64,000 nt of DNA, taken from positions 1,550,001 through 1,614,000 of the forward strand of contig CP138906.1 of the NCBI GenBank assembly GCA_033977085.1, written 5' to 3'. The notes beneath the pieces are model-generated. The model ran no database searches. It saw only the letters and a program-made list of their open reading frames with translations, and was not told where the DNA came from. Both the position numbers and the translations under genes were made by a program. This document shows positions 55,596 to 64,000 of the stretch, in pieces (the stretch's first letter is position 1; each line of letters opens with the position of its first letter). Origin of the DNA: Apirhabdus apintestini. GTDB taxonomy: Bacteria; Pseudomonadota; Gammaproteobacteria; Enterobacterales; Enterobacteriaceae.

Positions 55596-56342
55596 ATGCC
55601 AATAATACTGCGCCTGCGCCAGGCAAGTTACATACCGCGCCTGCTGTCGCTGAACGGGGAAATTCACCGGGGCGAGTGTGTGCACCTTGTCGGCCCTAAT
55701 GGCGCGGGGAAAAGTACTCTGCTGGCCTTGATGGCAGGAATGCTGCGCGGGAGCGGGCAGCTTGATTTCGCCGGTTCCCCGCTGCACGTGTGGGAGCCCG
55801 CCGCGCTGGCACGCCGTCGCGCCTGGGTGACGCAACAGCATACGCCGCCGTTTTCCATGCCGCTGTGGCGCTATCTTCAGCACCATCAGGCCATACCGGA
55901 TGACCAGAGGCTGGAATCAGTAGCGCATCGATTTAGTTTGCAAAATAAATGGCAGTGCCACGTATCGGCGCTGTCCGGCGGTGAATGGCAGCGCGCCGGG
56001 CTCTGCGCGGCCTTGCTGCAAATCGAGGCGCCGCATGAGGGGAATCTGTTACTGCTGGATGAGCCGCTTAATAACCTGGATATCGCTCAGCAGCAGGCGC
56101 TGGCTCAGGCGCTATCCGCTCATCGCGCGGTCGGCGGGAGCGTAGTGCTATGCAGCCACGATTTGAATTACAGCCTGCATCACGCGGACAGAGTCTGGTT
56201 ATTACAACAGGGTCGCTGCCTGATTCAGGGGCGCGCCGCAGAGGTACTTACTCCGGCGCGCCTGGAGTCAGTTTACAAGGTGCCGTTCCGGCTACTCGAG
56301 GCGGACGGAGAGCGCATTTTATTACCTGCGCCTGTGTTTTGA
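55596..56342 (+). CDS. btuD: vitamin B12 ABC ATPase BtuD
   Basis: ATPase of the cobalamin importer. It is intact at 248 aa. Walker A is GPNGAGKSTLL, signature LSGGEWQR, Walker B LLLLDEPLNNLD and the H-loop CSHDLNY. It lies 76 bp after btuC and 70 bp before nlpC, all on the plus strand. Confidence 0.96.
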   Translation: MPIILRLRQASYIPRLLSLNGEIHRGECVHLVGPNGAGKSTLLALMAGMLRGSGQLDFAGSPLHVWEPAALARRRAWVTQQHTPPFSMPLWRYLQHHQAIPDDQRLESVAHRFSLQNKWQCHVSALSGGEWQRAGLCAALLQIEAPHEGNLLLLDEPLNNLDIAQQQALAQALSAHRAVGGSVVLCSHDLNYSLHHADRVWLLQQGRCLIQGRAAEVLTPARLESVYKVPFRLLEADGERILLPAPVF

Positions 56343-56412
56343 AGCTCTTGCACCCTGTTCAAGGAGCAGGCTACAGTAGCGGCATAATAGACGGAATGAA
56401 GGAGCAAGCCGA

Positions 56413-56876
56413 ATGCGGCAGTGGTTATTTATTATCGCGGTATTAGTACTGGCAGGGTGTAGCCATCATCGCGCGCCGCCGCCGAATGCTCGCCTCTCTG
56501 ATTCAATTATGGTACTTGCCCAGCTTAACGAGCAGCTTGCCCACTGGCATGGCACTCCTTACCGCTATGGCGGCATGAGCCGCCGCGGGGTCGATTGCTC
56601 CGGTTTTGTCGCGTTAACGTTTAGCCAGCGGTTCGCTCTACAATTGCCGCGCGAGACGCGCGCCCAGGCGGAATACGGCACCCGGATCGACAGAGAAGAT
56701 CTTCTGCCCGGCGATTTGCTCTTTTTAAAACCGGGCGCGGTGATAATGGCCTGCACGTAGGCATTTACGATAGCGACAATCAATTTATTCATGCCTCTAC
56801 CAGCCGTGGCGTTATCCGCTCTTCGCTGGATAATGAATACTGGCGCGATACCTTTTGGCAGGCGCGGCGGATTTAG
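56413..56876 (+). CDS. nlpC: NlpC/P60 lipoprotein peptidase NlpC (one frame break)
   Basis: Predicted cell-wall cysteine endopeptidase anchored as a lipoprotein; about 154 aa. The lipobox VLAGC follows a hydrophobic signal, the catalytic Cys is in GVDCSGFVALTF and the His in NGLHVGIYDS. The A4 run 56727-56730 is one base short; mending gives LKTGRGDNGLHVGIYD and a C-terminus FWQARRI ending at 56874-56876. It follows btuD, as in E. coli. Confidence 0.92.
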
Positions 56877-57264
56877 TGAACGCGGTTAGCTCCTGAAAGC
56901 AGTGCGTATACAAGACGCTGACCTGAGCGCCGCAGAAGACGGCAATCTTCAACTGAAGGTCGTGGGGGCGCGAATAATGATTGTCGTTACTTTTCAACTT
57001 CTCTGGGAGATAACATTTTGTTCGTCCGGAAGGAATGGCTATTTTTACTGCACAATCAACTTTAAATAAATTGGCTTCGTCAAAAGCGGCATCAGACGCT
57101 AACCAGAAATTACGGCGTAGAAGCTGGTGGGTAACGGGTTGAGACGATATCTCGCTGTGGGGGAAAATCTGACAAAACCGAACGCCGTTTTTCTGGCTTG
57201 TTAGACGCGGGATATAACGCCGCCTCTGCCAGGGCGGCGTTGAAATTATCGCGGTTGCCGTGGG
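56877..57264. other. intergenic stretch where E. coli has ydiV, ydiU and hemP
   Basis: About 390 bp. I find no remnant of the EAL-like ydiV, the SelO-like ydiU or hemP. A 35-codon frame at 57035 (MAIFTAQST...) has GGAAGG immediately before its ATG, too close for a normal ribosome site, so I do not call it. Confidence 0.45.
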
Positions 57265-58314
57265 TCAGGCAAAGCGGCTGTCCACGGCGCTGGCAAGCGA
57301 GGCCAGCAGTACTTCACTTTGCTCCCAGCCCAGGCACGGGTCGGTGATTGATTGTCCGTACGTCGGCAAAACGCCAGGCATTATTGCCTGTTGCCCTTCC
57401 TGCAGAAAGCTTTCCACCATCACACCGGCTATGGCCTGAGAGCCGCTGCGGATTTGCTGGCATATGTCTTCGCAAACCTCAAGCTGGCGGCGATGCTGTT
57501 TCTGGCAATTACCGTGGCTGAAATCAACGACGAGGCGCTCCGGCAGCGAAAAGGCTCGCAGTGCGCTACAGGCGGCGGCGAGATCGCTGGCGTGGTAATT
57601 AGGCGTTATGCCACCGCGCATAATAATGTGTCCCCACGGGTTGCCGCTGGTTTGATAGGCGGTCATTTGCCCCTGTTTATCCGGGGAGAGAAACAGATGT
57701 CCGGCGCGGGCGGCGCGGATGGCATCAATGGCAATGCGCGTATTGCCGTCCGTGCCGTTTTTAAATCCAATCGGGCAGGAGAGCGCGGACGCCATTTCAC
57801 GATGTACCTGGCTTTCCGTAGTGCGTGCGCCAATCGCGCCCCAGCTTATCAAATCGGCAATATACTGCCCGATCACCATATCCAGAAATTCTGTTGCAGT
57901 AGGAACGCCGAGCAAATTGATGTTTAGCAGCAGGCGCCGCGCCAGCTCCAGCCCTTGATTGATACGAAAACTACCGTTGAGATCGGGATCGGAGATGAGC
58001 CCCTTCCAGCCAACGACGGTGCGGGGTTTTTCAAAATAGGTGCGCATCACAATTTCAAGACGCGAACGGTAACGCTCGCGCATTGCGCCTATGCGGCGGG
58101 CATATTCCAGCGCAGCGTCAGGATCGTGGATTGAACAGGGGCCAATAATGACTAATAAACGCTTATCTTTACCGTCGAGGATGCGTTCGATGCGGTGGCG
58201 AGAGGCGTTAATATGGTCGGCCAGCTCGGTACTAACCGAATAGCGCTGCGCCAACTCGCCTGGGGTGATGAGCTTATCGATGCGCGTAGTGCGCATTCCA
58301 TCAGTGTTGTTCAT
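57265..58314 (-). CDS. aroH: tryptophan-sensitive DAHP synthase AroH
   Basis: Condenses PEP and erythrose-4-phosphate in the first shikimate step; the AroH isozyme is inhibited by tryptophan. It is intact at about 349 aa from MNNTDGMRTTRIDKLIT. It has the family segments VIIGPCSIHD, FEKPRTVVGWKGLISDPDLNGS, GARTTESQVHREM and DFSHGNCQKQHRRQLEV. The open frame extends to 58416 without homology. A TrpR operator lies upstream at 58467-58484. Confidence 0.96.
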   Translation of the reverse strand: MNNTDGMRTTRIDKLITPGELAQRYSVSTELADHINASRHRIERILDGKDKRLLVIIGPCSIHDPDAALEYARRIGAMRERYRSRLEIVMRTYFEKPRTVVGWKGLISDPDLNGSFRINQGLELARRLLLNINLLGVPTATEFLDMVIGQYIADLISWGAIGARTTESQVHREMASALSCPIGFKNGTDGNTRIAIDAIRAARAGHLFLSPDKQGQMTAYQTSGNPWGHIIMRGGITPNYHASDLAAACSALRAFSLPERLVVDFSHGNCQKQHRRQLEVCEDICQQIRSGSQAIAGVMVESFLQEGQQAIMPGVLPTYGQSITDPCLGWEQSEVLLASLASAVDSRFA

Positions 58315-58450
58315 TATAAGGGCAATCCCGAAATTGAATAGCTTCGCGCCGGCACCGGGCCGGGAAGTGATGACGATCACAATAAACCAATTTGTGCTGA
58401 ATTTAAACTCAACCAAAGAGGCATGTGTTGATTTCGGGAGAGCGTAACAT

Positions 58451-58484
58451 ATTAAAGTGCGCTATTGAACTAGTTTTCTAGTAC
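58451..58484 (-). promoter_or_regulatory. aroH TrpR operator and promoter, overlapping the ppsR stop codon
   Basis: On the minus strand GTACTAGAAAACTAGTTC (58467-58484) is a clear TrpR palindrome, close to the E. coli aroH operator. The TAG inside its left half (58478-58480) is also the stop codon of ppsR. A TTAATAT -10-like stretch lies at 58451-58457. aroH should therefore be repressed by tryptophan-bound TrpR together with trp. Confidence 0.87.
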
Positions 58485-59310
58485 ATGCGGCGACTGAGAC
58501 CTGCGATATCCATAATTTTAGTGGCGATTTCTTCAACGGAATAATTGGTGCTATTGAGATAGCGCACATTATATCTGCGATACAGCGCCTCGACTTCTGC
58601 AACTTCCAGGCGACACTGGCGCAGTGAGGCATAGCGGCTATTTTCCCGTCGCTCTTCGCGGATAGCCGCCAGGCGCTCCGGATCGATAGTCAGGCCGAAT
58701 AATTTGTGCTGTAACGGTTTCAGAGCGGCCGGTAACTGTATGTTATCCATATCATCTGCAATGAAAGGATAATTGGCGGCGCGGATGCCGTACTGCATCG
58801 CCAGATATAAGCTGGTGGGCGTTTTACCGCAGCGCGATACGCCTAATAAAATAATCTGCGCCCGATCGAGGTTGCGCAGAGAAACGCCGTCATCGTGAGC
58901 AAGCGTGTAATCAATGGCCGCAATACGCGCGTCGTAACGGTTAAGATTGCCCGGCGTCAGCCCATGGGTGCGATGCGCTATCGGCGTCGGGTCCAGCCGT
59001 AGCTCCTGCTGCAGCGGCCCCACCAGCGTCTGCACAATATCCTGACAAAATCCTGCACTTTGCAAAATGATGGCGCGTATTTCCGGTAATACAATTGAGA
59101 AAAAACCAGCGGCCGTTCGCCGGTTTGCTGCCAGATGGCGTCGATCTGCTCTTTCACCGCCCGGGCGCGGCTTTCCGTTTCTACAAACGGCAGGGTAATA
59201 CTGTTAATCGCCACAGGGAATTGTGACATCACGGCGTGGCCTAATACTTCGGCGGTAATCGCCGTACCGTCGGAAATATAGAAAACATGGCGATCGACAG
59301 CAGCATCCAT
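58478..59310 (-). CDS. ppsR: PEP synthase regulatory kinase/pyrophosphorylase PpsR (one frame break)
   Basis: Bifunctional enzyme (DUF299) that inactivates PpsA by ADP-dependent phosphorylation and reactivates it by Pi-dependent dephosphorylation. It starts MDAAVDRHVFYISDGTAITAE at 59310. The P-loop is LLGVSRCGKTPTSLYLA, and the C-terminus is MDIAGLSRRMY; about 277 aa. The A6 run 59100-59105 is one base short; mending gives PLVFFSIVLPEIRAIILQ. It is divergent from its target ppsA. Confidence 0.94.
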
Positions 59311-59629
59311 AGATATATTCCTCAATGATAATCGGTAAACCAGAATGGAAAAGCAGCAACTGAAACTAGCCTGGTTTAATGGGAGGCTGAAATAAAGTTT
59401 TATTTTCCAATACGCAAAATTTTCTCATTCATATATTGCTATAGGCGTAGATATTTTAAGGTTTTATTGAATAATCATGAGGTTATGGTAATTACGGAAT
59501 CTATCCGAAAAAATTATATTTTTTAGTTGCTTGAACGATTCACCGTTTTTACTGCGTAAACAAATATGCCAGGCTAATAAAGAATTATCGCAATTCTGTG
59601 TCCATTCATATTCAAAAAGGATTGTTTCG
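59311..59629. promoter_or_regulatory. ppsR-ppsA divergent promoter region
   Basis: About 320 bp of AT-rich non-coding DNA. It should carry both promoters. E. coli ppsA is activated by Cra; I see TGAAAC-like half-sites near 59360 but not a convincing Cra palindrome. Confidence 0.4.
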
Positions 59630-62008
59630 ATGTCCAATAACGGCTCGTCGCCGCTGGTGCTTTGGTATAACCAACTCGGCATGAATGATGTAGACAGGGT
59701 CGGGGGAAAAATGCTTCCCTCGGTGAAATGATTACTAATCTCTCTGACTTGGGGGTTTCCGTACCCAACGGATTTGCCACTACCGCAGAGGCGTTCAATC
59801 AGTTTTTGGATAGTCGCGGCGTTAATGAGCGCATTTATGCGCTGCTGGATAATACGAATATTGATGATGTTGATGAGCTTGCCCGCGCCGGGGCTCAAAT
59901 TCGTCAATGGATTATTGACACGCCTTTTCAGCCCGCGCTGGAAGAGGCCATCCGCGATGCCTATCACCAGCTTTCAGCCGATGATGCACAGGCGTCGTTT
60001 GCCGTACGCTCATCCGCGACCGCTGAAGATATTCCGGATGCGTCTTTTGCCGGGCAGCAGGAAACCTTTCTGAACGTGCAGGGGCTTGATGCCGTGATGA
60101 TTGCGGTTAAGCACGTTTTTGCGTCGCTATTTAATGACAGAGCCATCTCTTATCGCGTACATCAGGGGTATGATCACCGCGGCGTAGCGCTCTCTGCAGG
60201 GGTCCAGCGCATGGTGCGCTCAGATTTAGCCTCATCGGGCGTAATGTTTTCCATTGATACCGAGTCGGGATTCGACCAGGTTGTGTTTATCACCGGCGCC
60301 TGGGGGCTGGGCGAAATGGTGGTTCAGGGCGCAGTCAATCCGGATGAATTTTATGTGCATAAACCGACGCTTTCCGCCGGGCGCCCGGCTATTGTGCGGC
60401 GCACAATGGGCTCGAAGAAAATTCGTATGGTGTATGCGGATAATCAGGAGCACGGTAAGCAGGTGCGTATCGAAGATGTTGCTCAGGAGGAGCGCGATCG
60501 CTTTTGCCTGAACAACGAGGAAATTCAGGCGCTGGCTACCCAGGCTATCCAAATTGAGAAGCATTATGGGCGCCCGATGGATATTGAATGGGCGAAAGAT
60601 GGGCATACCGGGCAGCTTTTTATCGTACAGGCTAGACCGGAAACGGTGCGTTCTCGCGGGCAGGTAATGGAGCGCTATACCTTAAACGCGCAGGGCAAAG
60701 TTATCGCTGAAGGGCGCGCTATCGGGCATCGCATCGGTGCCGGTCCGGTGAAGGTTATCCATAATATTAGCGAGATGAACCGTATCCAGGCGGGAGATGT
60801 TTTGGTCACGGATATGACCGACCCCGACTGGGAGCCGATTATGAAGAAAGCCGCGGCGATCGTAACCAATCGCGGCGGGCGAACCTGCCATGCGGCAATT
60901 ATTGCCCGTGAACTGGGTATTCCCGCCGTAGTAGGCTGTGGCGATGCGACTGAGCGGATGCAGGACGGACAGGCGGTCACGGTCTCCTGCGCTGAAGGGG
61001 ATACTGGCTATGTATATGCAGAAAATTTGGACTTCAGCGTACAAAGTTCGAACGTGGAAAGCCTGCCGGAACTGCCGCTGAAGATTATGATGAATGTCGG
61101 TAATCCGGATCGCGCCTTTGATTTCGCCTGCCTGCCAAATGAGGGCGTGGGACTGGCGCGCCTTGAATTTATTATTAACCGTATGATTGGCGTGCATCCG
61201 CGCGCGCTACTGGAGTTTGAACAGCAAGAACCGGCCCTGCAGGCTCAAATTCAGGAGATGATAAAAGGGTATGATTCGCCGGTAGAATATTACATTGCGC
61301 GCCTGACTGAGGGCATTGCCACCTTAGGGGCTGCGTTCTGGCCGAAGCGTGTGATTGTCCGCCTGTCTGACTTTAAATCAAATGAGTATGCCAACCTGGT
61401 TGGCGGCGAGCGCTATGAGCCGGCAGAAGAGAATCCTATGCTGGGTTTTCGCGGTGCCGGGCGCTATGTTTCAGAAAGCTTCCGCGACTGCTTTGCGCTG
61501 GAGTGCGAGGCGGTGAAACGCGTGCGTAATGAGATGGGGCTTACCAACGTTGAGGTCATGGTGCCGTTTGTGCGCACGGTCGACCAGGCTCAGGCGGTAG
61601 TAGCAGAGCCTGGCAAAGCAGGGGCTGAAACGCGGCGAGAACGGCCTGAAAGTCATCATGATGTGTGAAATCCCTTCTAATGCGCTGCTGGCAGATCAGT
61701 TTCTGGAGCATTTTGACGGGTTTTCCATCGGTTCAAATGATATGACGCAGCTTGCGTTAGGCCTGGACCGGGATTCCGGAGTCGTTTCTGGCTTCTTCGA
61801 TGAGCGTAATTCCGCCGTGAAGGCGCTGCTATCAATGGCGATTAAAGCGGCAAAACGCCAGGGTAAGTATGTGGGAATTTGCGGGCAAGGGCCGTCCGAT
61901 CACGAGGATTTTGCAGCGTGGTTGATGGAAGAAGGAATTGATAGTTTGTCACTCAACCCAGATACCGTTGTGCGGACCTGGCTGAAGCTTGCTGAAATGC
62001 GCGCGTAA
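59630..62008 (+). CDS. ppsA: phosphoenolpyruvate synthase PpsA (two frame breaks)
   Basis: Makes PEP from pyruvate and ATP for gluconeogenesis. The N-terminal ATP-grasp domain has SFAVRSSATAEDIPDASFAGQ. The swivelling domain has the phospho-His in TNRGGRTCHAAIIARELG. The C-terminal PEP/pyruvate barrel has GFRGAGRYVSESFRDCFALE and GICGQGPSDHEDFAAWL. Length about 792 aa from MSNNGSSPLVLWYNQLG. Breaks: the A5 run 59707-59711 is one base short, and there is one extra C in GAGCCTGG (61606-61610). Confidence 0.95.
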
Positions 62009-62034
62009 CCTGCTTGCTGCCTTTCCGCTGTTAC

Positions 62035-62060
62035 AAACCAGCCCTCTGGGCTGGTTTTTT
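62035..62060 (+). terminator. ppsA terminator
   Basis: AAACCAGCCC, TCT loop, GGGCTGGTTT and a continuing T run, about 27 bp after the ppsA stop. Confidence 0.9.
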
Positions 62061-62331
62061 ACTCCAATGAAAAGATGTTCAGGTTTTGGATTTAATTGAA
62101 TAAATTACTTTTCTAACCGCAGGCCGAAGGCTGGCTTGTTGATGCATTTTCCATCGGTTTGAATGATATGACACAGCTTGTATGAGGTGCGTTTTTCATT
62201 CTGAGCCATCTGTGATTAATGACGCTGTATGCAGCAATATAGGCATTAAGATTATTTACAGGGCAGGGTATCAGCGTTAAGCGTGAATTTCACGTGACGT
62301 TGTCACAGAAAATTGTCGCTAAATGCAGGAT
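62061..62331. other. intergenic stretch between ppsA and rprA
   Basis: Between the ppsA terminator and the rprA 3' end. A short segment near 62135-62182 repeats part of the ppsA 3' coding sequence (TTTTCCATCGGTT...AATGATATGAC...CAGCTTG, compare 61721-61754), so it looks like a small decayed duplication. No gene is seen. Confidence 0.5.
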
Positions 62332-62436
62332 AAAAAAAGCCCATCGTGGGAGATGGGCAAAGACTACACACAGCAATTCGTTGTTTCACTCAGGGGATTT
62401 CCATGCTTATAAATCAAGGTGTTGATTCATAACCGT
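62332..62436 (-). ncRNA. rprA: small regulatory RNA RprA
   Basis: The transcript starts ACGGTTATGAATCAAC, continues through GCATGGAAATCCCCTGAG and AACAACGAATTGCTGTGTG, and ends in the terminator GCCCATC/GATGGGC plus T7. This matches E. coli RprA in length (about 105 nt) and in its conserved central and 3' parts. RprA pairs with the rpoS leader through Hfq to open it for translation and responds to the Rcs phosphorelay. It lies between ppsA and ydiK on the minus strand. Confidence 0.93.
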
Positions 62437-62640
62437 GTTATCGATGATAGCGAGGAGAAATGAAAGCGTCGATCGGATTCCTCCCAATAGTTAAAGAATA
62501 ATGAAGATTTTAGCAGGAAATACGTATACAAAAGGTAAAATTATCGGTAATAGCGCTTAAAAATAGGAATTTTGATAAGTTTTATTAATAAATTCGGGCC
62601 CGCGATGGGCCCGTTAATGAAGGCAGAGCGCAACGCGCCC
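62437..62640. promoter_or_regulatory. rprA promoter region and ydiK 3' flank
   Basis: About 200 bp. On the minus strand CTATCATCG just upstream of the rprA start resembles an RpoD/RpoS -10 element. GGGCCCGCGATGGGCCC near 62597-62613 forms a GC-rich hairpin downstream of ydiK that could be a weak terminator. I could not place an RcsB box confidently. Confidence 0.45.
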
Positions 62641-63757
62641 TTATAGGGCGGTTGTTGTCACATCAGGTTCGTCAAGCTGTTCAACGGCTTCTTCAGGGGT
62701 TTCTGTCGGCGTTGGAATTTCATGTACCCACACGGAATAGATGCGCCAGGACACAGCCAGAACTACCGGGCCGATAAACAGACCTATCATACCAAAGGCA
62801 AACATGCCGCCAATGACGCCTGACAGAATAAGCACTAGCGGTAAGTCGGCGCCCATACGAATAAGCATTGGGCGAATAACGTTATCCATCATTCCAACTA
62901 CGCAGCTCCAGACTAATAAAACAGTTCCCCATGTCGTATCACCGGACCAGTAAAGCCAGATGATGGCTGGAACTAACACGGGAAGCGGGCCGAGTTGCAC
63001 CAGGCAGATCAGGATCATGGCTACGGCAAGCAGTGTGGCATAAGGAATGCCGGAAACCGCCAGCCCTATCCCACCCAAAATGCCCTGAACCAGCGCGGTT
63101 ACTACTACGCCGAGCGCAACGGCGCGGATGGCCTGAGCGGCTAATACCACCGCGGCATCGCCGCGCTGTGACGCTAACCGATAGCCGAAATGGCGGAATC
63201 CAAGCGCAACGCGCTCGCCGCGCCAGTAGAGCAAAATGCTAAACAGTAGCATCAGGCCGCAGTGCATCAGAAATCGCCCAACGTGTGCCGCCTGGCCAAG
63301 GAACCAGGTCGTAGTCGTCCCGACATAGGGGCGCACTTTTCCATCATTGCGCTGCCACCGCTATTAACCAGCGTATGCCAGCTACTATAAAGTTTAGATC
63401 CTACCAGCGGTATCGAGTTCAACCATTCCAGCTGTGGCAATGCAAGATGGCCGGCAGTGGCCCATTTTACGAGGGGAGCGCTGTTTTCAACGAAACTATT
63501 CACCAGCAACGCAATGGGAAGCACAAACAGCAGCAGTAATAAAAGCGTCATTACCAGCACGGCCAGGGCGCGTTTCCCCATAGCAAACGCTGTAGCCGTA
63601 ACATCATTGGCCAGGTGGCGATAACAACGGTCCCAGCCCAGGCAAAGCCTAAAATAAAAGGGCGCACTACCCAAAAGCAGGCGACGATCATTATTAAAAG
63701 AAAGAGAACGGACAGCAATATCTGCGTGACGTCCACGGATTGTCGATTTTTTTCCAT
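62641..63757 (-). CDS. ydiK: AI-2E-family transporter YdiK (two frame breaks)
   Basis: UPF0118/AI-2 exporter-like membrane protein, about 370 aa with seven or eight predicted spans; substrate not established. It starts MEKNRQSVDVTQILLSVLF, aligning residue for residue with the E. coli start, and has VSGIPYATLLAVAMILICLVQLGPLP and RMGADLPLVLILSGVIGG. The C4 run 63576-63579 and T4 run 63337-63340 are each one base short (mended WGKRALAVL and MEKVRPYVGTTTTWF). ATG 63769 is an alternative start. Confidence 0.91.
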
Positions 63758-63965
63758 ACCACTTACCATTAACTTGAGCGCCACACTCTGGCGCAGAGAA
63801 CTTTATCCAGTCGGATGTGTTTAATGATGATGTATTTCAGGCAGATTGCACAGAAAGTTTGCTTCACAATACTGACGACGGATAACAAAAAAATATGATA
63901 CAACACGAAGATACAACGCAAACAAGAACTTCACACTTCAACTCTCTAAATGGACCGGGCAGGCA

Positions 63966-64000
63966 ATGATCCCACAAATTTCTCAGGCGCCGGGCCTGTT
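63966..64000 (+). CDS. ydiJ: FAD-linked oxidase YdiJ, first codons only
   Basis: ATG 63966 opens MIPQISQAPGL and runs off the window. This matches the N-terminus of E. coli YdiJ (MIPQISQAPGVV), a large FAD/Fe-S D-2-hydroxyglutarate dehydrogenase-type protein, and the divergent position next to ydiK is the same as in E. coli. Confidence 0.8.
   Translation, partial: MIPQISQAPGL

Noticed and set aside
57035..57142. 35-codon frame MAIFTAQST... between nlpC and aroH
   Set aside because: The purine run is adjacent to the ATG rather than at normal spacing, and I know no homologue. It could be revisited with expression data.

Overview
The window is a stretch of enterobacterial chromosome. Its gene content and order closely follow Escherichia/Salmonella: narK-narGHJI, tyrT, purU-ychJ-rssAB-galU, hns-tdk, adhE-ychE, oppABCDF, yciU-cls-yciY-yciI-tonB-yciABC, ompW, trpABCDE-trpL, yciV-yciO, btuCD-nlpC, aroH-ppsR-ppsA and rprA-ydiK-ydiJ. 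The fused trpGD gene points to Enterobacteriaceae or close relatives. It is not E. coli itself: ugd sits beside galU, a nupX-rihB-yeiL block lies between narI and the tRNA-Tyr gene, an OprB-type porin and a fimbrial-like gene are present, and kch, yciEFG, btuE and ydiUV are missing. I cannot name the genus from sequence alone.

Layout. 0-9 kb: nitrate respiration (possible narX start, narK transporter, NarGHI reductase with the NarJ chaperone) with FNR and NarL sites. 9-14 kb: nucleoside salvage block whose regulator yeiL is split by an IS21-family element. 14-24 kb: tRNA-Tyr, purU, ychJ, a degraded rssA, intact rssB, galU-ugd, hns, tdk, then about 1.5 kb with no intact gene. 24-34 kb: adhE, ychE and the opp oligopeptide permease. 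34-41 kb: envelope genes (cls, tonB, yciABC, ompW). 41-43 kb: a second IS21 copy in opposite orientation. 43-51 kb: a fimbrial-like gene and the complete trp operon with leader peptide, attenuator and TrpR operator. 51-57 kb: yciV-yciO, then a junction relative to E. coli with an OprB porin, a small unknown gene and btuC-btuD-nlpC. 57-64 kb: aroH (with its own TrpR operator), ppsR, ppsA, the sRNA gene rprA, ydiK and the first codons of ydiJ.

The dominant oddity is frame integrity. I count about 45 places where a well-conserved protein is broken by one missing base, nearly always inside a run of 3-7 identical bases, and seven places with one extra base, all at an AGC trinucleotide. Even the tRNA-Tyr gene lacks one C of a C5 run, and the two IS21 copies each carry a different private indel. 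Conservation on both sides of each break is normal. This looks like homopolymer error in the underlying read data rather than gene decay, so most genes below are reported over their full span with the break noted. Likely real lesions are the IS insertion in yeiL, the diverged rssA and perhaps an in-frame stop in oppD.

Functionally the window joins anaerobic metabolism (nar, adhE), tryptophan supply (trp, aroH, both with TrpR operators), peptide and B12 uptake (opp, tonB, btuCD) and RpoS control (RssB destabilises RpoS, RprA stimulates its translation). I did not find a convincing undescribed system. The least explained loci are the fimbrial-like gene at 43.4-43.7 kb, the small gene at 54.2 kb and the gene-free stretch at 22.5-24 kb.
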